Assembly: GCF_003751945.1 (NCBI RefSeq)
Contig: NZ_RJKL01000001.1
Coordinates: forward strand, 310,001 to 374,000
Direction of reading: 5' to 3'
DNA: 64,000 bases
Source of the DNA: Couchioplanes caeruleus
GTDB taxonomy: Bacteria > Actinomycetota > Actinomycetes > Mycobacteriales > Micromonosporaceae
Part shown: in pieces, positions 9,526 to 17,339 of the stretch
Numbering within the stretch: position 1 is the first letter of the stretch
How the letters are laid out: each line of letters begins with the position of its first letter
The notes under the pieces: model-generated
Database searches by the model: none
What the model saw: the letters and a program-made list of their open reading frames with translations, nothing else
What the model was told of the DNA's origin: nothing
Made by a program: the position numbers and the translations under genes

Positions 9526-9705
9526 ATGTTCGTATTCGGCGAGATCGCAGGCGACGGTCGCTGGGACCTCGCCGGCTTCGCCCACGTGACGATGCCTGCG
9601 GAGTAGCACGTCGCGGCGCTCCGCACAGTCCACGACAAGTGGCAGTCCCAAGGTTGGGAGATCAACGACTACCGGACCCTGCCCGACGGTGTTCGCGGCA
9701 CTTAG
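9526..9705 (+). pseudogene. Fragment of a small exported-protein gene, amber-interrupted
   Basis: An open stretch from ATG 9526 is stopped by TAG at 9604-9606 and then continues in the same frame to TAG 9703-9705. The second half reads 'VHDKWQSQGWEINDYRTLPDG', which resembles the C-terminus of short actinobacterial lipoproteins (memory-based). No intact upstream part is present. The rest of 9318-9978 holds nothing I can call a gene. Confidence 0.4.
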
Positions 9706-9978
9706 TTGTACCGCGTCGTCTCGGGGTGGTTTCCGGCTCGCAGCGTCCGGTCGAAGTCCCGCAGCTACTCAAAGCAGGCGGGTGAGGCCGTGACAGACCT
9801 TGCCCAGATCGCGCAGAGCAATTGTCAATACCTGTGGATAAGTGATCTTGGTGGGTCTCGAACACTCGCCTGTCCGTACTGGGCTTGCCGGTGGCCCAGT
9901 CGGTGACCTACCGGTTGTCGGGGGTGTGCCACGACCCGGTAATGGCCATGGTCTGGCGGCATGCGGGACATCCGAAGC

Positions 9979-10371
9979 TCACCTTTGGTATATGTGCGCT
10001 GCCCAGTCATCTGGCGTGCGGTGATAGACGAGATCGAGTCCGACGATCCACATGTGGGTCCACTGTTGGTTGACTCTGGCGACGGCTTCCTCGCGAGGCA
10101 CCGCGAATCGGGCCACCAACTCATCCACGATCTCCGCGCAGAAGTCGGCGGCTTCGGCGTCTCCTGCACACCGAAACTGGCCATGCGGGCGGAGGACTGA
10201 CCGGTGCACCAGGAATTCGCGATCGAACCGCTGGTCTCCGATCTGGTAGGTGGCCGGGCGAGATCGGATCTTGTCACGTCGGTCCGCGTCGCTGAGACGG
10301 TACGCCGCGATGAACCGGTCGAGGTAGGGCCTGGGTCCGATGGAGACGTAACCGCGCCGTTCAAGATCCAT
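9979..10371 (-). CDS. Hypothetical protein next to IS256-type transposase
   Basis: 130 aa from ATG 10371. Composition is normal for a soluble protein: 'MDLERRGYVSIGPRPYLDRF', an acidic helical middle ('DFCAEIVDELVARFAVPREEA') and the C-terminus 'WIVGLDLVYHRTPDDWAAHIY'. No family recognised and no strong ribosome site. The start lies only a few bases from the likely left end of the IS element, so its original promoter or first codons may have been displaced by the insertion. Confidence 0.5.
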   Translation of the reverse strand: MDLERRGYVSIGPRPYLDRFIAAYRLSDADRRDKIRSRPATYQIGDQRFDREFLVHRSVLRPHGQFRCAGDAEAADFCAEIVDELVARFAVPREEAVARVNQQWTHMWIVGLDLVYHRTPDDWAAHIYQR

Positions 10372-10480
10372 AGTGAGCGTGTCCCGCCTCGTGCAGGGTG
10401 CTGGCCATGTACTCGAACACGAGCGCTTGGGCGTCGGGCAGTTCGGCAGTGGTGGCGGCCAGCGGCCGGGTGGCGGTCAC
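10361..10480 (-). CDS. Possible 39-aa ORF overlapping transposase stop and next gene
   Basis: GTG 10480 overlaps the transposase TGA (GTGA). The frame reads 39 residues ('LPDAQALVFEYMASTLHEAG') and ends by overlapping ATG 10371 by 11 nt. It could be a translational bridge, the stump of a gene cut by the IS, or chance coding within the IS end. Evidence is the overlap architecture only. Confidence 0.25.
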   Translation of the reverse strand: MTATRPLAATTAELPDAQALVFEYMASTLHEAGHAHYGS

Positions 10481-11991
10481 GCCGCCCTGCCATGCGGGGT
10501 GGCCGGTTGTGGACGTTCGACGAGCTTGCCGCCTTCGAAGTGGGCGCCGGCGCGGACCAGGGCGACGAGGTGGGGTGCGTTGACGGCACGCCAGCGGGCC
10601 TGTGCGGCCTCGATGAGTTTGTACGCCATGGCGAGGCCGGCGGCCTTCGACCCGGGTCCTTCGGTGACCTTCGTGCGATGACGGACGGTGGCGAAGGTCG
10701 ACTCGATCGGGTTGGTGGTGCGTAGGTGCACCCAGTGTTCAGCCGGGTAGTCGTAGAAGCGCAGTAGCTCGTCCAGGTCGTCGGTGAGCTTGGCGACGGC
10801 CTTGGCGAACTTGGCGCCGTATGCGAGCTTGAATGCGGCGACGGCGCGGCGGGCGTGCTCGCGGTCCTCGGCGTTCCAGATTTCGGCGAGAGCTTTCTTG
10901 GCGGCGGGGTGGGCCGATTTGGGTAGCGCGGCCAGAATGTTGGCGATCTTGTAGAACCAGCAGCGTTGCTCCTTCGTCTCGGGGAACACCTCGCGCAGCG
11001 CGCCCCAGAAGCCGAGCGCGCCGTCACCGACGGCCAGTACCGGGGCGCGCATGCCGCGGCGCTTGCAGTCGCGTAGCAGGTCGGCCCACGACTCGGTCGC
11101 CTCGCGGTAGCCGTCGGTCAGCGCGACGAGCTGCTTGGTGCCGTCGACCCGCACGCCGATCATCACGAGCAGGCACAATTTCGACTGCTCGAGTCGCACG
11201 TTGAGGTGGATGCCGTCAGCCCACAGATACACGTAGTCCGCACCGGACAGATCACGGTCTGCGAAGGCGCGGGCCTCGTCCTGCCATTGCACGGTCAACC
11301 GGGTGATCGTCGCCGCGGACAGGCCCGCATCCGTGTCGAGGAAGCCTTCCAACGCGGGGCCGAAGTCCTTGCTGGACAGACCGTGCAGGTACAGCAGCGG
11401 CAGCACCTCGGTGATCTTCGGCGACTTGCGGCACCACGCCGGCAGGATCAGCGAGGCGAACCGGAGCCGTTCGCCCGTCGTCTCGTCGACGCGCTTGTCA
11501 TTGACCCGCGGCGCGACCACCTCGACCGCCCCGGCCGCCGTGAGTACCTGCCGCGGCTGCGCATGGCCGTTGCGCACGACCAGCCGCCGACCCCGCTCGT
11601 CCAGTTCGCCGACATGCGCGGCGATGTACGCGGCGACCTCGGCCTCCAACGCGGCGGCCAGCATCCGCCGCGCTCCATCCCGCACGATCTCGTCGATCAA
11701 CGACCCACCAGACGATCCGGCCGCCATCGGAGCGACGTCGGCCACCGACGATGTCAGGTCCGCTGGCGTCGGCTCGCTGTCAGTGACTACGGTAAGCATC
11801 GGCGTACCCTTCCCAACCCGCGCTAACAACGCGGGCCTACTCGATTCCCTGGACTGGACTCGTCGGGAGGGTACGCCTCCCAACGCTCATCCACAGGTTC
11901 CGAGCATTGCTCGATCGCGCACGGCTGACCTCACTCCCCCGCAGCGCCGACAGGCCCTTCCGGTGCACTCCTTGACGAGCTGCCACACGCT
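10376..11991 (-). mobile_element. IS256-family insertion sequence, ends tentative
   Basis: The transposase gene at 10477-11799 is certain; the ends are not. The 22-mers at 10376-10397 and, on the other strand, 11970-11991 both start AGCGTGT and agree at 16 of 22 positions, making them candidate terminal inverted repeats of a roughly 1.6-kb element. I could not find a matching 8-9 bp target duplication next to these ends, so the true borders may differ. Confidence 0.35.
10477..11799 (-). CDS. IS256-family (Mutator-type) DDE transposase
   Basis: 440 aa from ATG 11799, a full family length. The region 'LYLHGLSSKDFGPALEGFL' is typical of IS256 transposases. Likely catalytic acids: Asp in 'LWADGIHLNVR' (about residue 195), Asp in 'AVGDGALGFWGAL' (about 258) and Glu in 'TTNPIESTFATVRHRT' (about 365). 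It appears intact, so the element may be active. The 5' leader contains a perfect 6-bp hairpin (11817-11835), a common way for IS elements to limit read-in translation. The copy lies in the region between selA and the AICE. Confidence 0.92.
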   Translation of the reverse strand: MLTVVTDSEPTPADLTSSVADVAPMAAGSSGGSLIDEIVRDGARRMLAAALEAEVAAYIAAHVGELDERGRRLVVRNGHAQPRQVLTAAGAVEVVAPRVNDKRVDETTGERLRFASLILPAWCRKSPKITEVLPLLYLHGLSSKDFGPALEGFLDTDAGLSAATITRLTVQWQDEARAFADRDLSGADYVYLWADGIHLNVRLEQSKLCLLVMIGVRVDGTKQLVALTDGYREATESWADLLRDCKRRGMRAPVLAVGDGALGFWGALREVFPETKEQRCWFYKIANILAALPKSAHPAAKKALAEIWNAEDREHARRAVAAFKLAYGAKFAKAVAKLTDDLDELLRFYDYPAEHWVHLRTTNPIESTFATVRHRTKVTEGPGSKAAGLAMAYKLIEAAQARWRAVNAPHLVALVRAGAHFEGGKLVERPQPATPHGRAA

Positions 11992-12142
11992 GACTCACGA
12001 CTTGAGGAACGCGTGGATCACGGGGAGAGGGTCAGCGGGGCTGCCATTTGAGCCGGACTTGACGGCGCCATGACGTCGCCGCCGAACCTCGTGGGCAGTC
12101 GCCGCCACTGCAGGCGGCGCAATGGCGGAAGGAGAATCCCCC
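11800..12142. other. Gap: IS leader and promoter region, no gene
   Basis: This contains the 6-bp hairpin CCCGCG/CGCGGG (11817-11835), the candidate right IS terminus (11970-11991) and the upstream region of the secreted-protein gene at 12143. No convincing coding sequence was seen on either strand. Confidence 0.5.
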
Positions 12143-12577
12143 GTGAACAAGGGCAACAGTAGGCACCGCCGGATCGGCTCGGCGATCGCCCTCCTGCTGG
12201 CGATGCTGGGAGGACTGCTCATGGCACCCACGGTAGGGGAGGCGGCGAGCGTGACCACCGTCCCGGCGGAGGAGGTGTACGTCGAGGTGGCGGCGGTCGA
12301 CGCCGCACCGCCGACGCTTACCCTGCGCAACCTCAAACGGCGGGCCGAGAACGCCCTGGGCAGGTCGGTGCCGGCGAGCGACCTGTCGATCACTGTGGAC
12401 GGCGGGCGTGGCGTCCCCAGCTACGCCATGGTGCATCTCATCGACGGGCCGAGCCTCGACCTCACGCTCGACGAGCTGACCAGTGGAACGTGGCCCAGCC
12501 AGGTCCAGATCATCATCAAGGTCAAGTGCAATGACTGCCAGGTTACGGTCAACCCACCGCCGCCGCCGCCCGAATAG
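12143..12577 (+). CDS. Small secreted protein, unknown function
   Basis: 144 aa from GTG 12143, which has AAGGAGA upstream; the in-frame ATG at 12122 lacks a ribosome site. The signal peptide is 'IGSAIALLLAMLGGLLMAP' followed by 'GEAAS'. The mature part has 'SLDLTLDELTSGTWPSQVQI' and a CxxC ('KCNDCQVTV') before a short proline run at the end. No family recognised. It is convergent with the large regulator at 12615-15644 and shares a bidirectional hairpin terminator with it. Confidence 0.65.
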   Translation: MNKGNSRHRRIGSAIALLLAMLGGLLMAPTVGEAASVTTVPAEEVYVEVAAVDAAPPTLTLRNLKRRAENALGRSVPASDLSITVDGGRGVPSYAMVHLIDGPSLDLTLDELTSGTWPSQVQIIIKVKCNDCQVTVNPPPPPPE

Positions 12578-12592
12578 CACCAACCCATCCAT

Positions 12593-12642
12593 GATCCAGG
12601 CGTTCCCCACGTTGCTAGAAGGACGTGGGGGACGCCTGGATC
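12593..12642. terminator. 20-bp hairpin between convergent genes
   Basis: The arms at 12593-12612 and 12623-12642 are complementary at 19 of 20 positions with a 10-nt loop. The right arm is inside the last codons of the regulator gene and the loop includes its stop codon. It can act as a terminator in both directions for the convergent pair. Confidence 0.75.
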
Positions 12643-15600
12643 ACGGGTGTCGCGACGCCGATCTCCCGCATCGCGGCGGCGTACCGGGCGAGCGCTCGCC
12701 GTGCCTCGCCGTGCCGGCCGTCGTCCGTGAGCACACCGACGAGGGTGCGGTGCGCGCGCTCGTCGTACGGCTCGACCTCGAGGATCCGCCGCAGGTAGCG
12801 CACCGCCTCGTCGAGTTCGCCGCGCCCGCGGCGGAGATCGGCCATCGCGCGCAGGACATCCAGGCGCACCGCCCGGGCGTGTTCCCGCAGCGGCCGCGCC
12901 CAGTCGTCGTACGGTTCGTCGTCGTAGACGTCGCCGGTATACCGCCGGTCCGCGGCGGCGAGCGCGATCTGGGCGTCGTCGCCCGCGCCGTCAGCGAGCA
13001 GCCGGAGGCCGTCGGCCGCGTCCCGGAGAAACGCCTCGACATCGATATCCAGCCGGTCGAGGCTCACCCGCAGGTTCGCCAGGGCCGCGGCGATGAAGTG
13101 GTCCGATGGAGCGCAGCGGCGCGGGTCGAGCACGCCGCGCGCGGTGGACAGCGCCACCGCCAGCCGGTGTCCGACGCCCGGATCGCCGGCCGCCTCCCCC
13201 CACAGCAGCTCGATCAGCTCCTCCCGGGGCACCGGCCGGCCACGGCGGGCGATCAGAATACGCAGCAGGTCACGAGCCTTGCGGGACTTCCAGGTCGACG
13301 CCGGCACCGGCTCGCCGTCGATGAGCACCGTGAACCCGCCGAGGACGCGGATCCGCACGGCGGCCGGTTCGCCCACGACGGGCGGGGACGGCGGGGGAAG
13401 CATGACGCCCGCGGCGGTGAGCCGGGTGGTGGCCAGCCGGGCGGCCAGCCGGTCCTCGGCGCGCGTCCCGGGCAGTGCCGCCAGCGCAATGCTCACCCGG
13501 CCGGCGTCCAGTACCGCGTCCCCGCTCCGCCAGATGGCCAGCGCCTCCGCGAGCGCCTGCCGGGCCTCATGCGGGTCGCTGGCGGCCGCGCGTAGCTCCA
13601 AAGCCTCGGCCAGCCCGGTGTGATCGCGGTGGCACCGCGCGGAGTCGGCGGCGGCCATTGACTGCCGTTGCACGTAGCACCGATCACCGGACCGCAGCGC
13701 GACCCAGCCGGCGGCGAGGAGCGCCGCGGTGCGTTGCGGCCCGACCGCAACGCCGAGCGCCCGCGCCGCGATCTCGGCCGCGGCCGCCGGATCACCGTCG
13801 ATCACCCGCGCCAACCCCGCCAATCCGGGGACCAGGCTCTGCCTGTTGCCGTCCCGGGTCGCCGCCCGCACCGCCTCCTCGTACGCAGCCCGCGCCTCGC
13901 TGTGCCGCCCACGCTGCCGGTGGATGTCGCCGAGGCCGTTGAGCGGGTACGCGACCTTGTCGGAGCCGATCCGTTGGTAGAGCTCGACCGACCGCCGGTG
14001 CCGCCCGACCGCGTCGTCGAGGTGGCCGAGCCGATGCAGCAGGGCGGCCTCGTTGCACAGCGACATCGCGAGCATGCTCGCATGGCCGCAGCGCTCGGCG
14101 AGCGCCACCGCCGGGCGTACCATCTGCAGGGCTTCCGGGAAGCGGGCCTCGCGTTCCAGTCCGGCGGCGAGGTTAGCGCGGATCCGGATCGCCTGTACGA
14201 CGTCGCCCGCCGCCTCGGCCAGATCCAGCGCCCGCGCGTAGTGGGTCCGTAGCGCCACCGGATCGCCATCCAGGTTCGCACACAGCGCCAAGGCCACGTG
14301 GGCGGTGGCCAGCGCCCGGTCGTCGCGGGCCGCGGCGGCGGCGCGGTGCGCCCGTACGGCCCGGTCCCGGCAGGATGCCGTGTCGCCGGCCAGCCAGTGA
14401 GCCGCGGCCGTCCAGGCCAGCAGCAGCGCCTCGTCCGCGGTGTCCTCTCGGGCGAGGGCGCCGCGCCGCAGGATGTCGAGTGCTTGGCGCGGATCGCCCC
14501 ACAGGTAGACGGCGACGCCGTACCGCCAGGCGATGGCCGGCGGGAGCCGTTCGGCGTCACCGGCGAGCACGGCGTACGCCGCCACCGCACCGGCTGAATC
14601 ACCGATGATCTCCAGGCCCTCGGCGAGCAGCAACTCGATCCGGTGGTCGCGAAACCTCGGTGGCAGGGCGCGTACGGCGGTGACCACCTCGGTGGCTGCC
14701 CCACCAGCGAGCAGCTCCGTGCCGTATGCGGCCACGATGGACGCGCACCCGGCGTGGTCGTCGGCGGCGAGTCGTAGCCGCAACGCCTCGGCCGGGCGGT
14801 TGTTACGGCCATGCCAGTCGGCGGCGACGGCCAGCACCCGCGCGGACCGGCTGGCCGGCCGCCTCCCGCCCACACCCACCACCGCGGCGACCATCGGCAC
14901 CGGGCGGTACCACGGGTGGCCCGGGGTCGGGGACGTGACCAGGCCGACCCGGGCGAGCTCCCCGACCGCCTGCCCGGGCCGCGGGTAGCCGAGCTCGGCG
15001 GCGAGCTCGGCACAGATATACCCGAGCAGGGCGGCGTCGGCGAGCAGCCGGCGTCCGGCCGCGGGCAGCACGTCCAGGACCTCCGCGGCGAGGTACCCGG
15101 CGACCGGCGTGCCCGGTACGGCGAGCGTCTCCTCGCTCGGGCCACCGGCATCAGCAAGCGCAGGATCGGCCGCGAGGGCCGCGCCCAGGTGGTGGGTGAG
15201 CACCGGCCAGCCGCAGGTCAGCCGGTGCACCCGCGCGGCGAGGTCCCGGTCGGCCAGGCCGTAGCGGCGACGCAACAGCCGGGCCGTGCGCTCCGGCGTC
15301 AAGGCGAGCCGGGCCGGCCCCACCTCGACGGCCACATCGGGAAACGACCTCAGCACAGCACCGGGTACCGGACTGCGGGTGACCAGGATCAGGCGGGAAC
15401 CCGCCTTCAGCGCCGGCGCCAGCCACGCCGCCAGCGCGCCGGCGGACGCCAGGTGCAGGTCGTCCACCACCGTGACCCGATCGCCGTCGCCCGTGGCCGC
15501 CTCGCCGGCGAGGTCGGCGCCGCTGTGCCAGGTGGCTGCGGTGTCGCCGAGCCACGCGCGTACCGCACGGGTCTTGCCGTAGCCGGCGGCGGCCAGGACG

Positions 15601-15644
15601 ATCGTGACCCGGCCGGCGAACGGGTTGGTCGCCAGAGCGGGCAT
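12615..15644 (-). CDS. STAND-type ATPase regulator with TPRs and C-terminal wHTH-BTAD (SARP-like)
   Basis: 1009 aa from ATG 15644, with GGGAGGCAACC just upstream. Order: NTPase with Walker A 'LAAAGYGKT' (residues 16-24) and Walker B 'VTVVDDLHLA'; a MalT/STAND-like helical region; TPR-rich middle (about 330-680); OmpR-type winged helix from about 762 ('VRIRVLGGFTVLIDGEPVP', then 'KARDLLRILIARRGRPVPRE'); and bacterial transcriptional activator domain to the end. The layout is inverted relative to classical SARPs, whose DNA-binding part is N-terminal. It probably activates transcription after ligand-driven oligomerisation. It is divergent from the secreted-protein gene at 15825, a plausible target. 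Confidence 0.85.
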   Translation of the reverse strand: MPALATNPFAGRVTIVLAAAGYGKTRAVRAWLGDTAATWHSGADLAGEAATGDGDRVTVVDDLHLASAGALAAWLAPALKAGSRLILVTRSPVPGAVLRSFPDVAVEVGPARLALTPERTARLLRRRYGLADRDLAARVHRLTCGWPVLTHHLGAALAADPALADAGGPSEETLAVPGTPVAGYLAAEVLDVLPAAGRRLLADAALLGYICAELAAELGYPRPGQAVGELARVGLVTSPTPGHPWYRPVPMVAAVVGVGGRRPASRSARVLAVAADWHGRNNRPAEALRLRLAADDHAGCASIVAAYGTELLAGGAATEVVTAVRALPPRFRDHRIELLLAEGLEIIGDSAGAVAAYAVLAGDAERLPPAIAWRYGVAVYLWGDPRQALDILRRGALAREDTADEALLLAWTAAAHWLAGDTASCRDRAVRAHRAAAAARDDRALATAHVALALCANLDGDPVALRTHYARALDLAEAAGDVVQAIRIRANLAAGLEREARFPEALQMVRPAVALAERCGHASMLAMSLCNEAALLHRLGHLDDAVGRHRRSVELYQRIGSDKVAYPLNGLGDIHRQRGRHSEARAAYEEAVRAATRDGNRQSLVPGLAGLARVIDGDPAAAAEIAARALGVAVGPQRTAALLAAGWVALRSGDRCYVQRQSMAAADSARCHRDHTGLAEALELRAAASDPHEARQALAEALAIWRSGDAVLDAGRVSIALAALPGTRAEDRLAARLATTRLTAAGVMLPPPSPPVVGEPAAVRIRVLGGFTVLIDGEPVPASTWKSRKARDLLRILIARRGRPVPREELIELLWGEAAGDPGVGHRLAVALSTARGVLDPRRCAPSDHFIAAALANLRVSLDRLDIDVEAFLRDAADGLRLLADGAGDDAQIALAAADRRYTGDVYDDEPYDDWARPLREHARAVRLDVLRAMADLRRGRGELDEAVRYLRRILEVEPYDERAHRTLVGVLTDDGRHGEARRALARYAAAMREIGVATPVIQASPTSF

Positions 15645-15824
15645 GGTTGCCTCCCGGGTGGTCCGGCGCCGCGGCGGCCGGTTTGAAGCTGGTTTGATCC
15701 CGCTATGACGGGCGCGGCCATCCTGTCGACAAAGGCTCGCCGCCGCCGCCGGGCAGGCGCCAGCGTGCCGTCTTGATGTCGACAGAACAAGGTGCCCTCG
15801 CACCGGCATGGGAGGACGATGACG
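15645..15824. promoter_or_regulatory. Divergent promoter region
   Basis: 180 bp between the STAND/BTAD regulator (minus) and a secreted-protein gene (plus). Both need a promoter here. I see no clear repeated operator, although BTAD regulators usually bind short direct repeats. Confidence 0.5.
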
Positions 15825-16682
15825 ATGGCTCAACGACAGACGACCACAGCCGCCCTGGCGATCACGGCGACGCTGGTCACGTTGTGGGGCGCCACGCCCG
15901 CGGCGGCGGCGTTGCCGTCCCCGCCCGCGCAGGGGGTCAAGATGGTCGGCGCCACGTACGGGCATGCGTACGTGGTGAACGACGTGGCGGTACATCCGGC
16001 GCGGCAATGGTACGCGGCCGGACCGGGCTCCAACGACTCCACCGGGTACATCGACTACGTCATACGCACCGACATCGGGCGATACACCGTGTGGCTTCCA
16101 GGTCTCCATTCCAGCGGCGTCGCGGTGATCACCGAGGTGAACGGCGCCGGGCACGGCGCTTATTGCGGCGTTACCGACGTTGTGGCGATCATGGACCGGG
16201 ACGTTCCTGGTACGGATATCGAGGTCGCCTGCTTCAGCGCCGGTTCCCTCACCGTGAGCGTCTCTCCCACCCCCGGCGGGACACCGGCGGGCGTCGCCGT
16301 GAACGCTACCTTTGCGCTGACTTACACCTACCTCGCGCTGACGGCCCCGGGCCGGCCGCCGCGGTCCGAGGAGCCGAGCGCCTACCTTCGGGCCACCCGG
16401 CCGACTGTGTCCTTCTATCAGCCGGACCTCGCGTACCAGTACAACTCCACCGGTGATCACAACACGGTGGAGCGTGTCGGCACCGGCGAGTACCTCGTCC
16501 GCCTGCCGACCCTCGACACGCTGGCCGGCGACGCGATGGTGAGCGGTTACGGCCCCGGAAACCACCGATGCGCGGTCCGGGATCAGGTCAGGTCGGGCGC
16601 GATGTGGCTTGTCGTGGTCGCCTGCCGCACCGCAGAAGGGATCCCCGCCGACGTACCGTTCGTCCTTCTGCGAGGAGCCTGA
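15825..16682 (+). CDS. Secreted protein, unknown function, divergent from regulator
   Basis: 285 aa from ATG 15825, 9 nt after GGAGG; ATG 15819 is too close to the ribosome site. The signal peptide is 'TTTAALAITATLVTLWGATP' with 'AAALP' at the likely cleavage site. The mature part contains two similar blocks: 'GYIDYVIRTDIGRYTVWLPG' with 'HGAYCGVTDVVAIM', and 'GTGEYLVRLPTLDTL' with 'NHRCAVRDQVRSGAMWLVVV'. This suggests an internal duplication, each copy with a cysteine followed by another ('EVACFS', 'VVACRT'). No named family recognised. Confidence 0.7.
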   Translation: MAQRQTTTAALAITATLVTLWGATPAAAALPSPPAQGVKMVGATYGHAYVVNDVAVHPARQWYAAGPGSNDSTGYIDYVIRTDIGRYTVWLPGLHSSGVAVITEVNGAGHGAYCGVTDVVAIMDRDVPGTDIEVACFSAGSLTVSVSPTPGGTPAGVAVNATFALTYTYLALTAPGRPPRSEEPSAYLRATRPTVSFYQPDLAYQYNSTGDHNTVERVGTGEYLVRLPTLDTLAGDAMVSGYGPGNHRCAVRDQVRSGAMWLVVVACRTAEGIPADVPFVLLRGA

Positions 16683-16752
16683 CGGTCGCTTCAAGACCCA
16701 ATGCCGTCAAATACACGGGGCCGAGTTCGTGCCGATGCCACCGACCGTGCGC

Positions 16753-17009
16753 GGCGTCGCGCCCGTGTGGAGACGCTCACGGAAGCACAGCAGCGTTCTC
16801 CCCTCGCAGCACGCCGTACGACCTACGCCACGCGGCCGTGTCGCTGTGGGGCTGAACGCCGGGGTACCGGCGACCCAGGTCGCCGAGCGGGCCACAGCGT
16901 CAATGTGCTGCTTCGGGTCTACGCCAAGTGCATCGACGGCCAGGAGGAAGCCGCGCGGCGCAGGATCGAGCGGGCACTCGACGAGCGAGACGAGGCAGCC
17001 GAAGCCTGA
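16753..17009 (+). pseudogene. 3' remnant of a tyrosine-recombinase (integrase) gene
   Basis: The sequence aligns with the last roughly 250 bp of the intact integrase gene at 38725-40119, including 'TEAQQRSPLAAR', the 'RHAAVSLW' box and 'GHSVNVLLRVYAKCIDGQEE', but in different frames. A missing base after 'cgccgtacgac', an indel after 'tgtgggg' and a 4-nt deletion at 'gagcgggccac' break it. It lies about 140 bp left of the left tRNA-Sec repeat, the same distance as the live integrase from the right one. It is therefore the stump of an earlier element that used the same site. Confidence 0.85.
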
Positions 17010-17149
17010 CCATCGCCAGACGTTGCCGCGGATCTGCCGCGAGCAGTGGGCCGTGATGGTCCTGAGCGCGACTCGGTGGTACCGGGCGGAGGACGACTCG
17101 CGCACCCTGATCTGAGCGCTTTCAGCAGCTCAGGCGGGGTGCGGGCTGC

Positions 17150-17213
17150 TTGGCGGAGGCGGACGGGAATCGAACCCGCCTGACCCGGATACCGCGTCAC
17201 ACCGGTGTTGAAG
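17150..17213 (-). repeat. Left attachment site: 3' part of tRNA-Sec (64-bp direct repeat)
   Basis: It is identical over 64 bp to 40261-40324, i.e. the CCA end back to the anticodon loop of tRNA-Sec. One mismatch later a further CCGGG matches, then similarity ends. The D arm and 5' acceptor strand are absent, so this is not a tRNA gene but the att copy left by integration. Confidence 0.9.
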
Positions 17214-17339
17214 GCCGGGGCCGCTCCCCCACCGTAGCTGCGCAAACGCTATCAGCCGCCAGCTCGTTGCCACGCATTTGCCGCGGATGGTCAGCGCGGG
17301 GCCACCAAGAGTGTCGGACGCGTGCCGTACGGTCCCGAC

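Noticed and set aside
9832..9841. DnaA-box-like TTATCCACAG (minus strand)
   Set aside because: A single copy with no neighbouring boxes or dnaA/dnaN genes; not evidence of an origin.
15645..16694. Extension of the STAND/BTAD regulator frame to 16694
   Set aside because: It runs antisense through the secreted-protein gene; the start at 15644 has a perfect ribosome site and begins just before the Walker motif.
17181..17188. GACCCGGA in the tRNA variable arm, like a TraB recognition octamer of other elements
   Set aside because: A single copy per att site and explained by tRNA structure; the repeat clusters at 35187 and 38098 are better candidates.
17150..17220. Second tRNA-Sec gene at the left end
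   Set aside because: D arm and 5' acceptor strand are missing; only the 3' part needed for att is present.
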